DNA of 64,000 nt from Sphingomonas sp. BK235 (GTDB lineage Bacteria > Pseudomonadota > Alphaproteobacteria > Sphingomonadales > Sphingomonadaceae), in assembly GCF_004345855.1 (NCBI RefSeq), contig NZ_SLXN01000008.1, positions 62,001 through 126,000 of the forward strand, given 5' to 3'. Made by a program: the position numbers and the translations under genes. Under the pieces are notes generated by a model. The model was not told the DNA's origin. It searched no databases and was given only the letters and a program-made list of their open reading frames with translations. Positions 8,614 through 17,450 of this stretch are shown one piece after another (the stretch's first letter is position 1; each line of letters opens with the position of its first letter).

Positions 8614-9686
8614 CAGGCGCCGCGCTCGGTATCGATGTGCGTCGTCACCGACAGGCCCGCCCGCAGCCGAGCGACGAGCGGCTGGCCTGCGTCGAGATCG
8701 ATCCGCACGGGCACGCGCTGAGTGACCTTAGTAAAATTTCCGGTCGCGTTGTCGGCCGGCAGAGTCGTGAAGGTCGCGCCGCTTGCCGGCGCAAGGCGAG
8801 ACACGCGGCCCCGAACGGCTTCGCCGGGAAAGCTGTCGACCTCGATCGTCACGATCTGCCCGGGACGAACACGGGCGAGCTGCGTCTCCTTATAGTTCGC
8901 GACCACGTATGGGGGGGAGCGCGGCACGAAATTGACCACCGCCGCGCCCGGGTTCACCAGGCTGCCCGGCTGAACCATGCGGCCCCCGACCGCGCCATCT
9001 GCCGGCGCGACGATGCGCGTGTACGACAGGGCGATGCGCGCGGTCTCGAGGGCAGCCTGTGCAGCGAGGACGTCCGCTTCGCGTTGCGCGCGCTGGCCCC
9101 GGAGCACGTCGAGCTGGCGGCGTTGCAGCTCGACAGCCGCAAGGCTGCCCTGCTGCGTGGCTTGAACGGCGGCGAAGTTGGCGCGTGCGCTGTCTGCCTC
9201 CTGTCCGGTAACCGCACCGGTATCGGCCAGGGCGGAGAAGCGGCGATCGTCCTCGCCAGCGAGGCGCAGCTTGCTTGCGTTGGTCGCTGCCGCCGCCTGC
9301 GCCTGCGCGATGGTCGCCTGCGCGGCGGGGATCTCGTTGTCTAGGTTGGCGAGCACCGCCCTGGCGCGTGCCAGCGCCGCCTCCGCGTGCAGCACGCCCG
9401 CGCGCTGCTCGCGATCGTCGAGCTGGACGAGGAGTTCACCCGCACGCACCTGCTGGAAGTCGCTGAACGCAACCTGCCGGACATAGCCGGAGATTTTCGC
9501 GTCGATCACCGCCACGTCGGACTGGATGCTGGCATAGTCGGTGGTCTGGACGGACCTGTTGGCGGTCCAGCTATCCCAGCGGGTCGCCGCAACGACCGAA
9601 ACGAGCAGGACCAGCGCAAGGATGATCCACGGGATGATGCGTTCCCAACGGTGCTCGCGCTGCACGTCGGCAGGGGCCGTAGCCAT
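8613..9686 (-). CDS. HlyD/EmrA-type periplasmic adaptor protein
   Basis: 357 residues. One N-terminal membrane anchor (IIPWIILALVLLVSVVAA), a barrel-sandwich lipoyl half (VAVIDAKISGYVRQVAFSDFQQVRAGELLVQLDDR), a long alpha-helical hairpin rich in Ala/Gln/Arg (about 90-210), the second lipoyl half (IVAPADGAVGGRMVQPGSLV) and a beta-barrel domain. The ATG at 9686 was chosen because GGAGACGAC precedes it; an earlier TTG would overlap the preceding gene. It bridges the MFS pump and the TolC-like factor. The gene is in the operon OMF-HlyD-MFS-MarR. Confidence 0.9.
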   Translation of the reverse strand: MATAPADVQREHRWERIIPWIILALVLLVSVVAATRWDSWTANRSVQTTDYASIQSDVAVIDAKISGYVRQVAFSDFQQVRAGELLVQLDDREQRAGVLHAEAALARARAVLANLDNEIPAAQATIAQAQAAAATNASKLRLAGEDDRRFSALADTGAVTGQEADSARANFAAVQATQQGSLAAVELQRRQLDVLRGQRAQREADVLAAQAALETARIALSYTRIVAPADGAVGGRMVQPGSLVNPGAAVVNFVPRSPPYVVANYKETQLARVRPGQIVTIEVDSFPGEAVRGRVSRLAPASGATFTTLPADNATGNFTKVTQRVPVRIDLDAGQPLVARLRAGLSVTTHIDTERGA

Positions 9687-9703
9687 GTCGTCTCCTTGGT
9701 TTC

Positions 9704-11134
9704 TCAAGCGCCGCCGCCGAGCGCGCGCACCAGCGCCACATCCAGGGCGAAGGCGCGCGTCTCGAGCTGAGTCACGGCGCGGCGTGACGCGATCAGCGTA
9801 TTCTCGGCCGTCAGCACCGCGATGTAATTGGACAGGCCGCCGCGGTAGCGATCCCTGGCGGCGCGATAGGCGATCTCCGCGGCGTCGCGGGCAGCGTTGG
9901 CGTGAGCGAGCTGCCGCGCGAGTGCGCGCTGGCTGGTTGCCGCCTGCGCCACGTCGCTCAGTGCGTGTACGAGCGTGTCGTCGTAGCTCGCAACGGCTTC
10001 GTCATAGGACGCGCGCGTACCGCGATATTGCGCCGACAGCGCACCGCCTCGGAAGATCGGGAGGCTGATCGCCGGGCCGGCGCCTCCCGCCAGCGACGCA
10101 TCGTTGAAGAACTGGCCAAGGCCGAGGACCTGCGGTCCCAGAAACGCCGACAGGTTGATACTTGGGTAGAAGCCGGCGCGCGCTTGGCGGATCTGCGCGG
10201 CGCGTGCCTCCACCCGCAATCGTGCGGCACGCACGTCAGGGCGGCGCCCGACGAGATCGGCCGGCAAATTTGCCGGTAGGCCGAAAGCGGCAAGCCGCGG
10301 ATCGGTCGGACGCGTGATCGCGAGCGCCCGATCAGGACCCGTACCGAGCAGCGCCGCAATGCGGAGGCGGGTGAGCTGTCCCATCTCTTCCTGCGCCGCC
10401 AGGGCCTGCTTGGCACTTTCGAGCGCGCTCGTCGCCTGCGCGGAGGACGCGAGTGTCTCCAGGCCGCCGGTTCGGCGACGCTCGACCAGATCGGCGGTTC
10501 GTTCGCGGACTGCAAGCGTGTCTCGGGCGAGATCCAGGTCACGCATCTGGCCGAGCAGGTCAGCATAGGCCGCCGCCACTCCGGTGGAGAGTACCAGCCG
10601 TGTCTGCGCTTCCTCTGCGCGTGCGGCATCGGCCTGGGACACAGCGGCGGCGATCGCGGCGCGATTCCGGCCGAAGAAGTCAAGGTTCCAGTCCAGCGTG
10701 GCGCGCAGCGAGGCTGCGTCGTTCACGCCTTTCGGCACGGCGGCGTAGGAGACGCCGTTGTAGTAACTCGCCTTGGTCTCCGCAAAGGAGCCGGCGACCG
10801 AAAGCTGCGGCAGGTCCGCGGCGCGCGCAGTGCCGACCGCGGCTTCTGCGGCACGAACGCGCGCCGCGGCCGCCTCGAGCGTCGGCGCGCGGGCGAGTGC
10901 CTCGGCGATCAACCCGTCGAGTTGCGTATCGCCGTAGCGCTTCCACCAATCCTTATGCGGCCATTCTGCGACGGCTGCGGCAAGGCTCTTCCCCGAGGCG
11001 AGACTGCCGGGCGAGGCGGGTACTGGCGCCGGTCCTAACTTCGGTACGGCGGCGCATCCGGCGACCAGAACAAGAAGGATCCCGGCTGCCGCGCGCGGAA
11101 GGTGCGCAACAGCCGGGTCTGGGGAACGAGTCAT
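9704..11134 (-). CDS. outer-membrane efflux factor, NodT family lipoprotein
   Basis: 476 residues. A lipoprotein signal ends in LVLVAGC, so Cys27 is the lipidated residue. Two outer-membrane-efflux repeats follow (for example AAAARVRAAEAAVGTARAADLPQLSVAGS and AARLRVEARAAQIRQARAGFYPSINLSAF), as in TolC/OprM/NodT channels. It forms the outer-membrane exit duct for the pump encoded directly downstream. It starts 19 bases after the aldehyde dehydrogenase stop, so the dehydrogenase and the efflux genes may be co-transcribed. Confidence 0.9.
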   Translation of the reverse strand: MTRSPDPAVAHLPRAAAGILLVLVAGCAAVPKLGPAPVPASPGSLASGKSLAAAVAEWPHKDWWKRYGDTQLDGLIAEALARAPTLEAAAARVRAAEAAVGTARAADLPQLSVAGSFAETKASYYNGVSYAAVPKGVNDAASLRATLDWNLDFFGRNRAAIAAAVSQADAARAEEAQTRLVLSTGVAAAYADLLGQMRDLDLARDTLAVRERTADLVERRRTGGLETLASSAQATSALESAKQALAAQEEMGQLTRLRIAALLGTGPDRALAITRPTDPRLAAFGLPANLPADLVGRRPDVRAARLRVEARAAQIRQARAGFYPSINLSAFLGPQVLGLGQFFNDASLAGGAGPAISLPIFRGGALSAQYRGTRASYDEAVASYDDTLVHALSDVAQAATSQRALARQLAHANAARDAAEIAYRAARDRYRGGLSNYIAVLTAENTLIASRRAVTQLETRAFALDVALVRALGGGA

Positions 11135-11153
11135 GGGAGAAGCGCGTGCCGTG

Positions 11154-12605
11154 TCAGAGTGGATAGGGCTGGTCGGCAGGCTCGATCGTCACCCACTTCA
11201 GCTCCGTGAACTCGTCGATCACGGCTCGCCCATCGAAACGGCCATAGCCGCTCTTCTTCATGCCGCCGTACGGCGCCTGTGCCTCGTTCTGCACCGTCGC
11301 GCCGTTGATGTGGACGCAACCGGCCTCGATACGACGGGCGACGTCGAGCGCGCGGGTGACGTCCCGACCGAAGACAGCGGAAGACAGGCCGTATTCGGTG
11401 TCATTCGCGACCTGGATCGCCTCGTCGACGCCATTCACCCGAACGATCGTCGTGATCGGGCCGAACGTCTCTTCGTCGTAGATCGCCATGCCTGACTTCA
11501 CATGATCGACGATCGTGGCCGGCATCACGGCGCCCTCGGCTTTGCCGCCGATCGCGAGTTTGGCGCCCTTCGCCAGGGCATCGTCGATCAGGCCGTTGAT
11601 GCGTGCACCCGAACGATCATCAACCAGCGGCCCGATCACGCAGGAAGGATCGTTGACCGGATCGCCCGCCGACAGCGTCGCCACCTTGGCGACGAACTTC
11701 TCCGTGAACGCATCAGCGATAGCCGCATCCACGACGAAGCGCTCCGTCGACATGCAGATCTGCCCCTGGTACAGGAAGGCACCGAAGGCAGCAGCGTTCA
11801 CCGCGCCATCGATATCGGCATCGTCGAGAACCACGAACGGCGCCTTGCCGCCTAGTTCGAGCAGGCATCGCTTGAGGTGCGTTGCGCATTTCTCGGCGAT
11901 GATCCGCCCCACGCGCGTCGAGCCGGTGAAATTGACACGCCGCACAGCGGGATGCGAGATCAGCGCATCGATCACCTCGGGGGCATCGTCAGGCGCGTTG
12001 ACGAAGAAGTTCAGCACGCCGGCCGGCAGCCCGGCCTCATAGAAGGCCTCTGCGATAAGCGCGTGCGTACGCGGGCTCGCCTCCGAGCCGCGGAAGACTA
12101 CCGTATTCCCGCATGCGATTGGATAGGCGATCGCTCGCGCGGCGAGCAGGATCGGGCCATTCCACGGCACGATGCTCAGCACCACGCCCACCGGTTGGCG
12201 CAGCGTCATCGACAGCGTGCCCGGCTTGTCGGTGGGGATCGTCTCACCCTGGATCTGCGTCACCAGCGCGGCCGCTTCGCGAAGAAGCGCGCCCGAACCC
12301 ATTACGTTGAAGACGCTCCACAGCGCGGAGGCGCCGACTTCGGCCGCCATCACCTCGACGAAAGCGTCCTTCTTCGTTTCCAGTCGATCGGCAGCTGCGA
12401 GCAGGATACGACGACGCTCGCTGGGGCCACTCTGTGACCAGCTCTTGAACGCCGCTTCGGCCGAATCCGCCGAGCGCCGGGCATCTTCCAATCCGCCTGC
12501 CGCCGCGCGTGTCACGACCCTGCCGGACACGGGGTTCAGCCGTTCGAAAACCTTACCGGTGCGCGAGTCGAGGTGCTCGTTATCGATGACGAGACGAACG
12601 TCCAT
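11154..12605 (-). CDS. NAD(P)-dependent aldehyde dehydrogenase, vanillin/salicylaldehyde type
   Basis: 483 residues, full length for the ALDH superfamily. Catalytic residues are present: Asn149 in PWNGP, Glu250 in LELGGKAP and the nucleophile Cys284 in QGQICMS. The MDVRLVIDNEHLDS start and the sequence around QICMSTERFVV resemble vanillin and salicylaldehyde dehydrogenases. The ATG at 12605 was chosen because a longer frame would run through the divergent promoter and a palindrome. It is divergent from the alcohol dehydrogenase gene. An aromatic aldehyde oxidised to its acid is the likely reaction; the exact substrate is inferred. Confidence 0.88.
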   Translation of the reverse strand: MDVRLVIDNEHLDSRTGKVFERLNPVSGRVVTRAAAGGLEDARRSADSAEAAFKSWSQSGPSERRRILLAAADRLETKKDAFVEVMAAEVGASALWSVFNVMGSGALLREAAALVTQIQGETIPTDKPGTLSMTLRQPVGVVLSIVPWNGPILLAARAIAYPIACGNTVVFRGSEASPRTHALIAEAFYEAGLPAGVLNFFVNAPDDAPEVIDALISHPAVRRVNFTGSTRVGRIIAEKCATHLKRCLLELGGKAPFVVLDDADIDGAVNAAAFGAFLYQGQICMSTERFVVDAAIADAFTEKFVAKVATLSAGDPVNDPSCVIGPLVDDRSGARINGLIDDALAKGAKLAIGGKAEGAVMPATIVDHVKSGMAIYDEETFGPITTIVRVNGVDEAIQVANDTEYGLSSAVFGRDVTRALDVARRIEAGCVHINGATVQNEAQAPYGGMKKSGYGRFDGRAVIDEFTELKWVTIEPADQPYPL

Positions 12606-12672
12606 GATGATCTCCAATCTGACGCCGACCGGGCGTTGACTGCTCGCATCGACAAGGAGGCAGCTAAGCTTT

Positions 12673-12712
12673 CCGTTATGCAATGTCAAACGCCTTGCGC
12701 ATTGCGTAACGG
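12673..12712. promoter_or_regulatory. candidate operator: 13-bp inverted repeat between divergent dehydrogenase genes
   Basis: CCGTTATGCAATG (12673-12685) and CATTGCGTAACGG (12700-12712) are inverted copies matching at 12 of 13 positions, separated by 14 bases. The site lies in the 154-base gap between the ALDH and ADH genes, where both promoters must be. The IclR-type regulator encoded at the end of the ADH operon is the natural candidate to bind it; this link is inferred. Confidence 0.6.
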
Positions 12713-12759
12713 TGATTTCGGTCCTAGATCGAGCTCCGAGATCAAGCGGAGCGACGGAT

Positions 12760-13908
12760 ATGAAGATGGCGACGGCGAGCGACGGCATCCGGATGAAGGC
12801 GGCGTTGGTGCGCGAGAAGGGCGCGCCGTTCGTGCTGGAAGAAGTGACCTTGGGAGCCCCGCGCCCCACGGAGGTGCTCGTCCGGCTGGTTGCGACGGGC
12901 GTGTGTCACACTGACATGGTCGTCCGAAACCAGGACTTCTCGGCGCCTCTACCGATCGTGCTGGGCCATGAGGGCGCGGGTATCGTCGAGGCAGTCGGCG
13001 CAGATGTGACCACCGTCTCGCCGGGCGATCACGTCGTGATGACCTATATGTCCTGCGGGTTGTGCGACACGTGCGAGGAAGGCCATCCGGCGCATTGCGA
13101 GAACATGGGGCCACTGAACTTCGGTGGCGGTCGGCTCGACGGCTCTGCTGCGACCACGGACGCGCAAGGGGAAACGGTTCACGACCACTTCTTCGGCCAG
13201 TCCGCTTTCGCCGAATACGCCCTCGCAAGCGAGCGCAACGTCGTACGCGTGCCGGAGGACGTGTCCCTGGAGCTGCTCGGGCCACTCGGGTGCGGAATAC
13301 AGACCGGCGCGGGGTCGGTGCTGAACGCGCTGAGGGTTAAGCCTGGATCGAGCTTCGTGGCGTTCGGCGCCGGTGCGGTGGGTCTCTCTGCGATCATGGC
13401 CGCCCGCGTCGCCGGGGCGACGACGATCATCGCCGCCGACGTCAATCCGGAACGACTGAAGCTCGCGATGACGCTGGGCGCCACGCACGTGATCAACAGC
13501 CGCGAGCAGGACGCTGTTGCCGAGGTGCGGCGGATTACTGAAAAAGGCGCGGACTTCACGCTGGAGTGCAGCGGTCGCGCCGAAGTCCTGCGTCAGGCGA
13601 TCGACTGTCTAGGCATTTTCGGCACGTGCGGCATCGTGGGCGCGACGAAGGAGGGGACCGAAGTAGCCTTCAACGTCAACGACGTGATGATCCCCGGGCG
13701 CCGCATCATCGGCATCGTGCAGGGCGATGTCGTTGCCAAGACTTTCATCCCGGTGATGATCGACCTGTACAAGCAAGGCCGTTTTCCGTTCGACAAGCTG
13801 GTGCGCTTCTACGACTTCGCCGACATCAACCAGGCGGTCGAGGACAGCGAAAAGGGCGTGACGATCAAGCCGATCCTGCGCATCGCCCCGGCGTCTCCGA
13901 AGGCATGA
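12760..13908 (+). CDS. zinc-dependent alcohol dehydrogenase, aryl-alcohol type
   Basis: 382 residues of the medium-chain zinc ADH family. Catalytic zinc ligands are Cys49 (GVCHTD), His70 with Glu71 (LGHEGAG), and a later Cys in PLGCGIQTGAG; the structural zinc cysteines are 99, 102, 105 and 113 (CGLCDTCEEGHPAHC). The Rossmann motif is GAGAVG. PLGCGIQTGAG and the overall pattern fit class-III-like benzyl/aryl alcohol dehydrogenases. The ATG at 12760 was preferred to a GTG at 12712 that overlaps the palindrome. It is followed by NDH-2 and IclR genes on the same strand and would supply aldehyde to the divergent ALDH. Confidence 0.85.
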   Translation: MKMATASDGIRMKAALVREKGAPFVLEEVTLGAPRPTEVLVRLVATGVCHTDMVVRNQDFSAPLPIVLGHEGAGIVEAVGADVTTVSPGDHVVMTYMSCGLCDTCEEGHPAHCENMGPLNFGGGRLDGSAATTDAQGETVHDHFFGQSAFAEYALASERNVVRVPEDVSLELLGPLGCGIQTGAGSVLNALRVKPGSSFVAFGAGAVGLSAIMAARVAGATTIIAADVNPERLKLAMTLGATHVINSREQDAVAEVRRITEKGADFTLECSGRAEVLRQAIDCLGIFGTCGIVGATKEGTEVAFNVNDVMIPGRRIIGIVQGDVVAKTFIPVMIDLYKQGRFPFDKLVRFYDFADINQAVEDSEKGVTIKPILRIAPASPKA

Positions 13909-13936
13909 AGGCCGGCGCGGCACGGGAGTGGATGCG

Positions 13937-15253
13937 ATGACGTCACCGAAAACTCAGATCGTCATCGTCGGTGGGGGCGCGGCCGGACTCGAGCTCGCGG
14001 CCAAGCTCGGCCGGCGATATGGCCGCAAGCACCACGACATAATCCTGGTCGATCGCAACCGGACGCACATCTGGAAGCCGCTGCTTCACGAGGTCGCGAC
14101 CGGGTCGCTCGACGCGAACATGGATGAAGTGGGCTATCGCAGCCACTGCCACCGCTGGGGGTACCGGTACTTCTTCGGCAAGCTGGCGGGGATCGACCGT
14201 GCCGCGCGGCAGGTACGGCTCGCCGCGGTGCTCGACGAACACGGGCGCGAGGTCGTGGCGCCTCATTCGATCCGCTACGACTATCTGGTGTTGGCCTTCG
14301 GTTCGGTGACGAACGACTTCGGCACCCCGGGCGTGGCGGAAAACTGCTTCGTGCTTGACAGCCGCGCGCAGGCCGATCGCTTCCGTGACCAGCTACTAAA
14401 CCAGTGCCTGCGCGTATCGCGCACCATGTCGGTCGATCCCGCCAGCGACGCACGCGTCCGCGTGACGCTAGTTGGAGGCGGAGCGACCGGCGTGGAGCTC
14501 GCGGCCGAGCTGTTCAACGCGGCGGACGCGCTTGGCTATTACGGCCTTGAAACGTTCGATCGGTCGCGGCTCGATGTGACGCTCGTCGAGGCGGGGCCGC
14601 GCATCCTGCCCGCCTTGCCGGAGCGACTCGCAGCCGCGGCAGCAGGCGAACTGACGGCGCTGGGAGTGTCGGTGCGTACCGCGACGCCGATCACGGCTTC
14701 TACGCGCGAAGGCATGGTGACCAAGGCTGGTGAGCTGATCCCGGCAGACCTTCAGGTCTGGGCGGCGGGGGTCAAGGCTACCCCGGTGCGCGACGGCCTG
14801 GACGGGCTAGAGACATCACGGACCGGGCAGGTCGTGGTGCTGCCTACCCTGCAGAGCGCGAGCGACAACCGCATCTTCGCAATCGGTGATTGCGCCTTCT
14901 GCCTCTTGCCGGGGCAGGAACGCCCCGTGCCGCCGCGGGCGCAGGCCGCGCACCAGATGGCCGATGCATGTTTCGACAATCTCAACCGCCTGATGGCAGG
15001 CCGCGTGGCGCGCGCCTTCACCTACAAGGATCACGGTTCACTGGTGTCGCTAAGTCGCTTCTCGACTGTGGGAACGCTGATGGGCAACCTCGTCGGCGGC
15101 CGCATGGCGGTCGAGGGGCGGCTGGCGCGTGTGATCTATCTATCGCTCTACCGAATGCATCTGATCGCCATACACGGGTGGCTGAGGGGCGCAGCGATGA
15201 TCGCGGTTGGCCACGTCAACCGCATCGTGCGCCCGCCGCTGAAACTTCATTGA
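13937..15253 (+). CDS. ndh: type II NADH:quinone oxidoreductase (NDH-2)
   Basis: 438 residues with two Rossmann folds: FAD-binding IVIVGGGAAGLELAAKLG at the N-terminus and NADH-binding VTLVGGGATGVELAAELF near residue 180. The late FAD motif IFAIGDCA is present, and the C-terminus is amphipathic and hydrophobic, as expected for monotopic membrane attachment. It passes electrons from NADH to quinone without proton pumping. The ATG at 13937 has GGGAG eight bases upstream. Its place between ADH and IclR suggests it re-oxidises NADH made by the two dehydrogenases. Confidence 0.85.
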   Translation: MTSPKTQIVIVGGGAAGLELAAKLGRRYGRKHHDIILVDRNRTHIWKPLLHEVATGSLDANMDEVGYRSHCHRWGYRYFFGKLAGIDRAARQVRLAAVLDEHGREVVAPHSIRYDYLVLAFGSVTNDFGTPGVAENCFVLDSRAQADRFRDQLLNQCLRVSRTMSVDPASDARVRVTLVGGGATGVELAAELFNAADALGYYGLETFDRSRLDVTLVEAGPRILPALPERLAAAAAGELTALGVSVRTATPITASTREGMVTKAGELIPADLQVWAAGVKATPVRDGLDGLETSRTGQVVVLPTLQSASDNRIFAIGDCAFCLLPGQERPVPPRAQAAHQMADACFDNLNRLMAGRVARAFTYKDHGSLVSLSRFSTVGTLMGNLVGGRMAVEGRLARVIYLSLYRMHLIAIHGWLRGAAMIAVGHVNRIVRPPLKLH

Positions 15254-15295
15254 GGCGGGGCTGCAAGTGTCGTCTTGCCCGCGTACTACCGCGCC

Positions 15296-16075
15296 ATGAG
15301 TGAGATATCAGAAGCACCTTCCGGCCAACGTCGTCGCGGCATCCAGTCGGTTGAAATCGGATTGCAGGTCCTAAAGGTCATGAATGCGCTTGGTGGTCCG
15401 TCGACGCTCAGCGCAATCGCGCAGGCTGCTGGCATGGCCGCTCCGCAGGTGCACCGCTATCTTCAGAGCCTGATCGCCAGTGAGATGGCGCAGCAGGACG
15501 CCGAGACCGGCCGCTACGATCTCGGCCCGGCGGCCCTGAAACTGGGTCTGTCCGCGTTGGCGAGGACAGATGCCTTCCGCCTGGTTGACACGCTGATCGG
15601 CAGTTTCGTGGCGAGAACCGGCGCGACCGTTCAGGTTGCGGCGCTCGGACCCTCCGGCCCGACGATCGTGCGGTGGTATGCCGGCCAACCTGCCATCACG
15701 ACGTCGCTGACAGTCGGCTCGATCCTGTCGCTGCTTCATTCGGCAACTGGCCGCGTCTTCCTGGCATTCGCCCCCGAGACGCTCACGGATCCTGTTCTCT
15801 CCGCCGAACTTCGTCGCACGCCGATGAAGCGCGTCGATCTCGATCGTATGTGCGGGCTGATCCGCGACGAAGGACGGGCTCATGCAAGCGGAACAGTGAT
15901 GCCTGGCCTGGAAGGATTCGCCTTCCCGATCTTCAACCTGCAGGGAACGCCCGTGCTGGTTGCAACGATGCTAGTCTCCGACGCTGTCAGAACCGTCGAC
16001 CACGCTGCCGTTGAGGAGCTGGCGGCGATCTGCCAGCAAATCGGTCAGCAGCTCGGCTGGCCTGGCGGCGAATAA
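15296..16075 (+). CDS. IclR-family transcriptional regulator
   Basis: 259 residues. The N-terminal winged helix is seen as SVEIGLQVLKVMNALGGPSTLSAIAQAAGMAAPQVHRYLQSLIASEMAQQD, followed by the IclR effector domain (GATVQVAALGPSGPTIVRWYAG ... GLEGFAFPIFN). The ATG at 15296 (MSEISEAPSGQ) is preferred to an upstream TTG. It closes the ADH-NDH-2-IclR run and is the best candidate to control the divergent promoter region at 12606-12759. IclR proteins commonly sense aromatic acids. Confidence 0.88.
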   Translation: MSEISEAPSGQRRRGIQSVEIGLQVLKVMNALGGPSTLSAIAQAAGMAAPQVHRYLQSLIASEMAQQDAETGRYDLGPAALKLGLSALARTDAFRLVDTLIGSFVARTGATVQVAALGPSGPTIVRWYAGQPAITTSLTVGSILSLLHSATGRVFLAFAPETLTDPVLSAELRRTPMKRVDLDRMCGLIRDEGRAHASGTVMPGLEGFAFPIFNLQGTPVLVATMLVSDAVRTVDHAAVEELAAICQQIGQQLGWPGGE

Positions 16076-16221
16076 CGAATAGCCTCCTCCTTCCACAGAC
16101 CACTCTCGCTCCGCGCCCGTGGCTAATTTGCCCGACGCTGCGCGACGGCATTGTGGAGCGAGTGTGGTGGCCTGAAAGTTGGGGTATGGGTCGTGGCCAC
16201 GGCGAGGGGCGCATTTCCGTC

Positions 16222-16860
16222 TCAGACAGATCCGTCCGCTAAAACTCTCATCAGCTGCGATGGGTAAGGAGCGACCACGCCGCCGAGCTCGTCCCAAGAG
16301 GCTGTGAGCCAACGCTCATAGTCATCGTCATGAAGGATAACTGGCATCGCTTTAGGATGGATCGGCACCACAATCGCGTTCGGCTCCGTAGTCAGAAAGC
16401 CGTAAGCGTTACCGCGCTCAGTGGGGCGCCAGATACCGGCGAAGGCGAAGATGGGGCGGCTCGGTACGTCGAACCAGTGCAGCGGCTTTTTGCCATCCTC
16501 ACCGGGAGCGATCCCGTATTCCGAGAATGACGTAACAGGCACCAAGCAGCGACGCGCCGGCGTGGTCAGCATGGATCGCCAGAAGCTCGAGCTGAGATTG
16601 CGTACGTTGGTCACGTACTTCGTCAGCTTGACTGATGGATCGCGCTTGCTGGGCAACTGCGTCGGTACGCCCCACTCCATGCGCTCGAGCCGGCGATCGT
16701 CGCCGTCCTTCACGATGACAGCGCCATAGAAGGGCGTCTTCTTGCCCGTCGGGAAGATGTCGCCGACGGGGAACGTCTCGTCTGGCTCGTAGGGTGGCCG
16801 AATGCCGAACGTCGCCATCACCTCGGCCTGCTTGGCCGTGAGCCGATACCGATTACACAT
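16222..16860 (-). CDS. SRAP domain protein (YedK/HMCES), abasic-site DNA crosslinker
   Basis: 212 residues of the SOS-response-associated peptidase family. The start MCNRYR exposes Cys2 after Met removal, the residue that forms a thiazolidine link with abasic sites in single-stranded DNA. Family landmarks include MEWGVPTQ, RRCLVPVTSFSEYG with the conserved glutamate, FAFAGIWRPT and the C-terminal HPKAMPVIL, which carries the conserved His-Pro. The protein protects AP sites in ssDNA. It sits beside HU and about 3 kb from the imuA-imuB-dnaE2 cassette, so this part of the element is rich in DNA-damage functions. Confidence 0.92.
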   Translation of the reverse strand: MCNRYRLTAKQAEVMATFGIRPPYEPDETFPVGDIFPTGKKTPFYGAVIVKDGDDRRLERMEWGVPTQLPSKRDPSVKLTKYVTNVRNLSSSFWRSMLTTPARRCLVPVTSFSEYGIAPGEDGKKPLHWFDVPSRPIFAFAGIWRPTERGNAYGFLTTEPNAIVVPIHPKAMPVILHDDDYERWLTASWDELGGVVAPYPSQLMRVLADGSV

Positions 16861-16908
16861 CCGCGCCTCCTGTCGGCGCCGGCGAGCTGCCTCACCGGCG
16901 CCCATGCA

Positions 16909-17178
16909 TCAGAGCTTGTCCTTCAAGCCCTTGGCAGCCGTGAAGGCGACCTTCTTCGACGCCGCGATCGTCATCGTCTCGCCGGTCGCCGGGTTGCGGC
17001 CCTCACGCTCCGAACGGTCCTTGACCGTGAACTTCCCGAAGCCATTGATCGAGACCTCCTCGCCCTTCGCAGCCGCAGCCGCGATCTGGTCGAACACCGC
17101 GGTGATCGTCTTCTTCGCGTCCGCCTCGCTCGTGCCCGTCGCAGCCGCGACGCCCTTGGCCAGCTCACCAACGTTCAT
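16909..17178 (-). CDS. HU-family DNA-binding protein
   Basis: 89 residues, full length for HU/IHF. MNVGELAKGVAAATGTSEADAKKTITAVFDQI forms the helical base, INGFGKFTVKDRSEREGRNPATGETMTI is the beta arm with the conserved GRNPxTG loop and its DNA-intercalating Pro, and the end is KVAFTAAKGLKDKL. It bends and compacts DNA. It is divergent from the 58-residue gene at 17218. On a plasmid, HU could help replication initiation or buffer the chromosome's nucleoid proteins; that is inference. Confidence 0.92.
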   Translation of the reverse strand: MNVGELAKGVAAATGTSEADAKKTITAVFDQIAAAAAKGEEVSINGFGKFTVKDRSEREGRNPATGETMTIAASKKVAFTAAKGLKDKL

Positions 17179-17217
17179 GCTATTCGTACTCCCTGAGAAA
17201 ACGCGGGGACCATACTG

Positions 17218-17394
17218 ATGACAGGCGCTGAGACAACGATCGTGCTCGACGACGCGAGCGCCAGTGCGATCCGGTTGATGCTGTCGAAGCTCGACGATCA
17301 CGACGTCGCGGCCGTTTTCGAGATGGTTGGTGGCACCGGTCCGATCGGTGACCTCGCCGCGAAGGCGATGAAGGATCGCAACATAGATCTGTAA
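17218..17394 (+). CDS. small acidic hypothetical protein (58 residues)
   Basis: An open frame reading MTGAETTIVLDDASASAIRL and onward to KAMKDRNIDL, with GGGGA a few bases upstream of the ATG. It is divergent from the HU gene with a 39-base gap and 56 bases before the GGDEF gene. The sequence is acidic and probably helical, with no motif recognised. Codon third positions are GC-rich as in real genes nearby, but the short length keeps confidence moderate. Confidence 0.45.
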   Translation: MTGAETTIVLDDASASAIRLMLSKLDDHDVAAVFEMVGGTGPIGDLAAKAMKDRNIDL

Positions 17395-17450
17395 TCACTA
17401 GCTTACCCGCACAGGGAGGGGAGGGACCGGCATCACGACGGAGGGTGATG

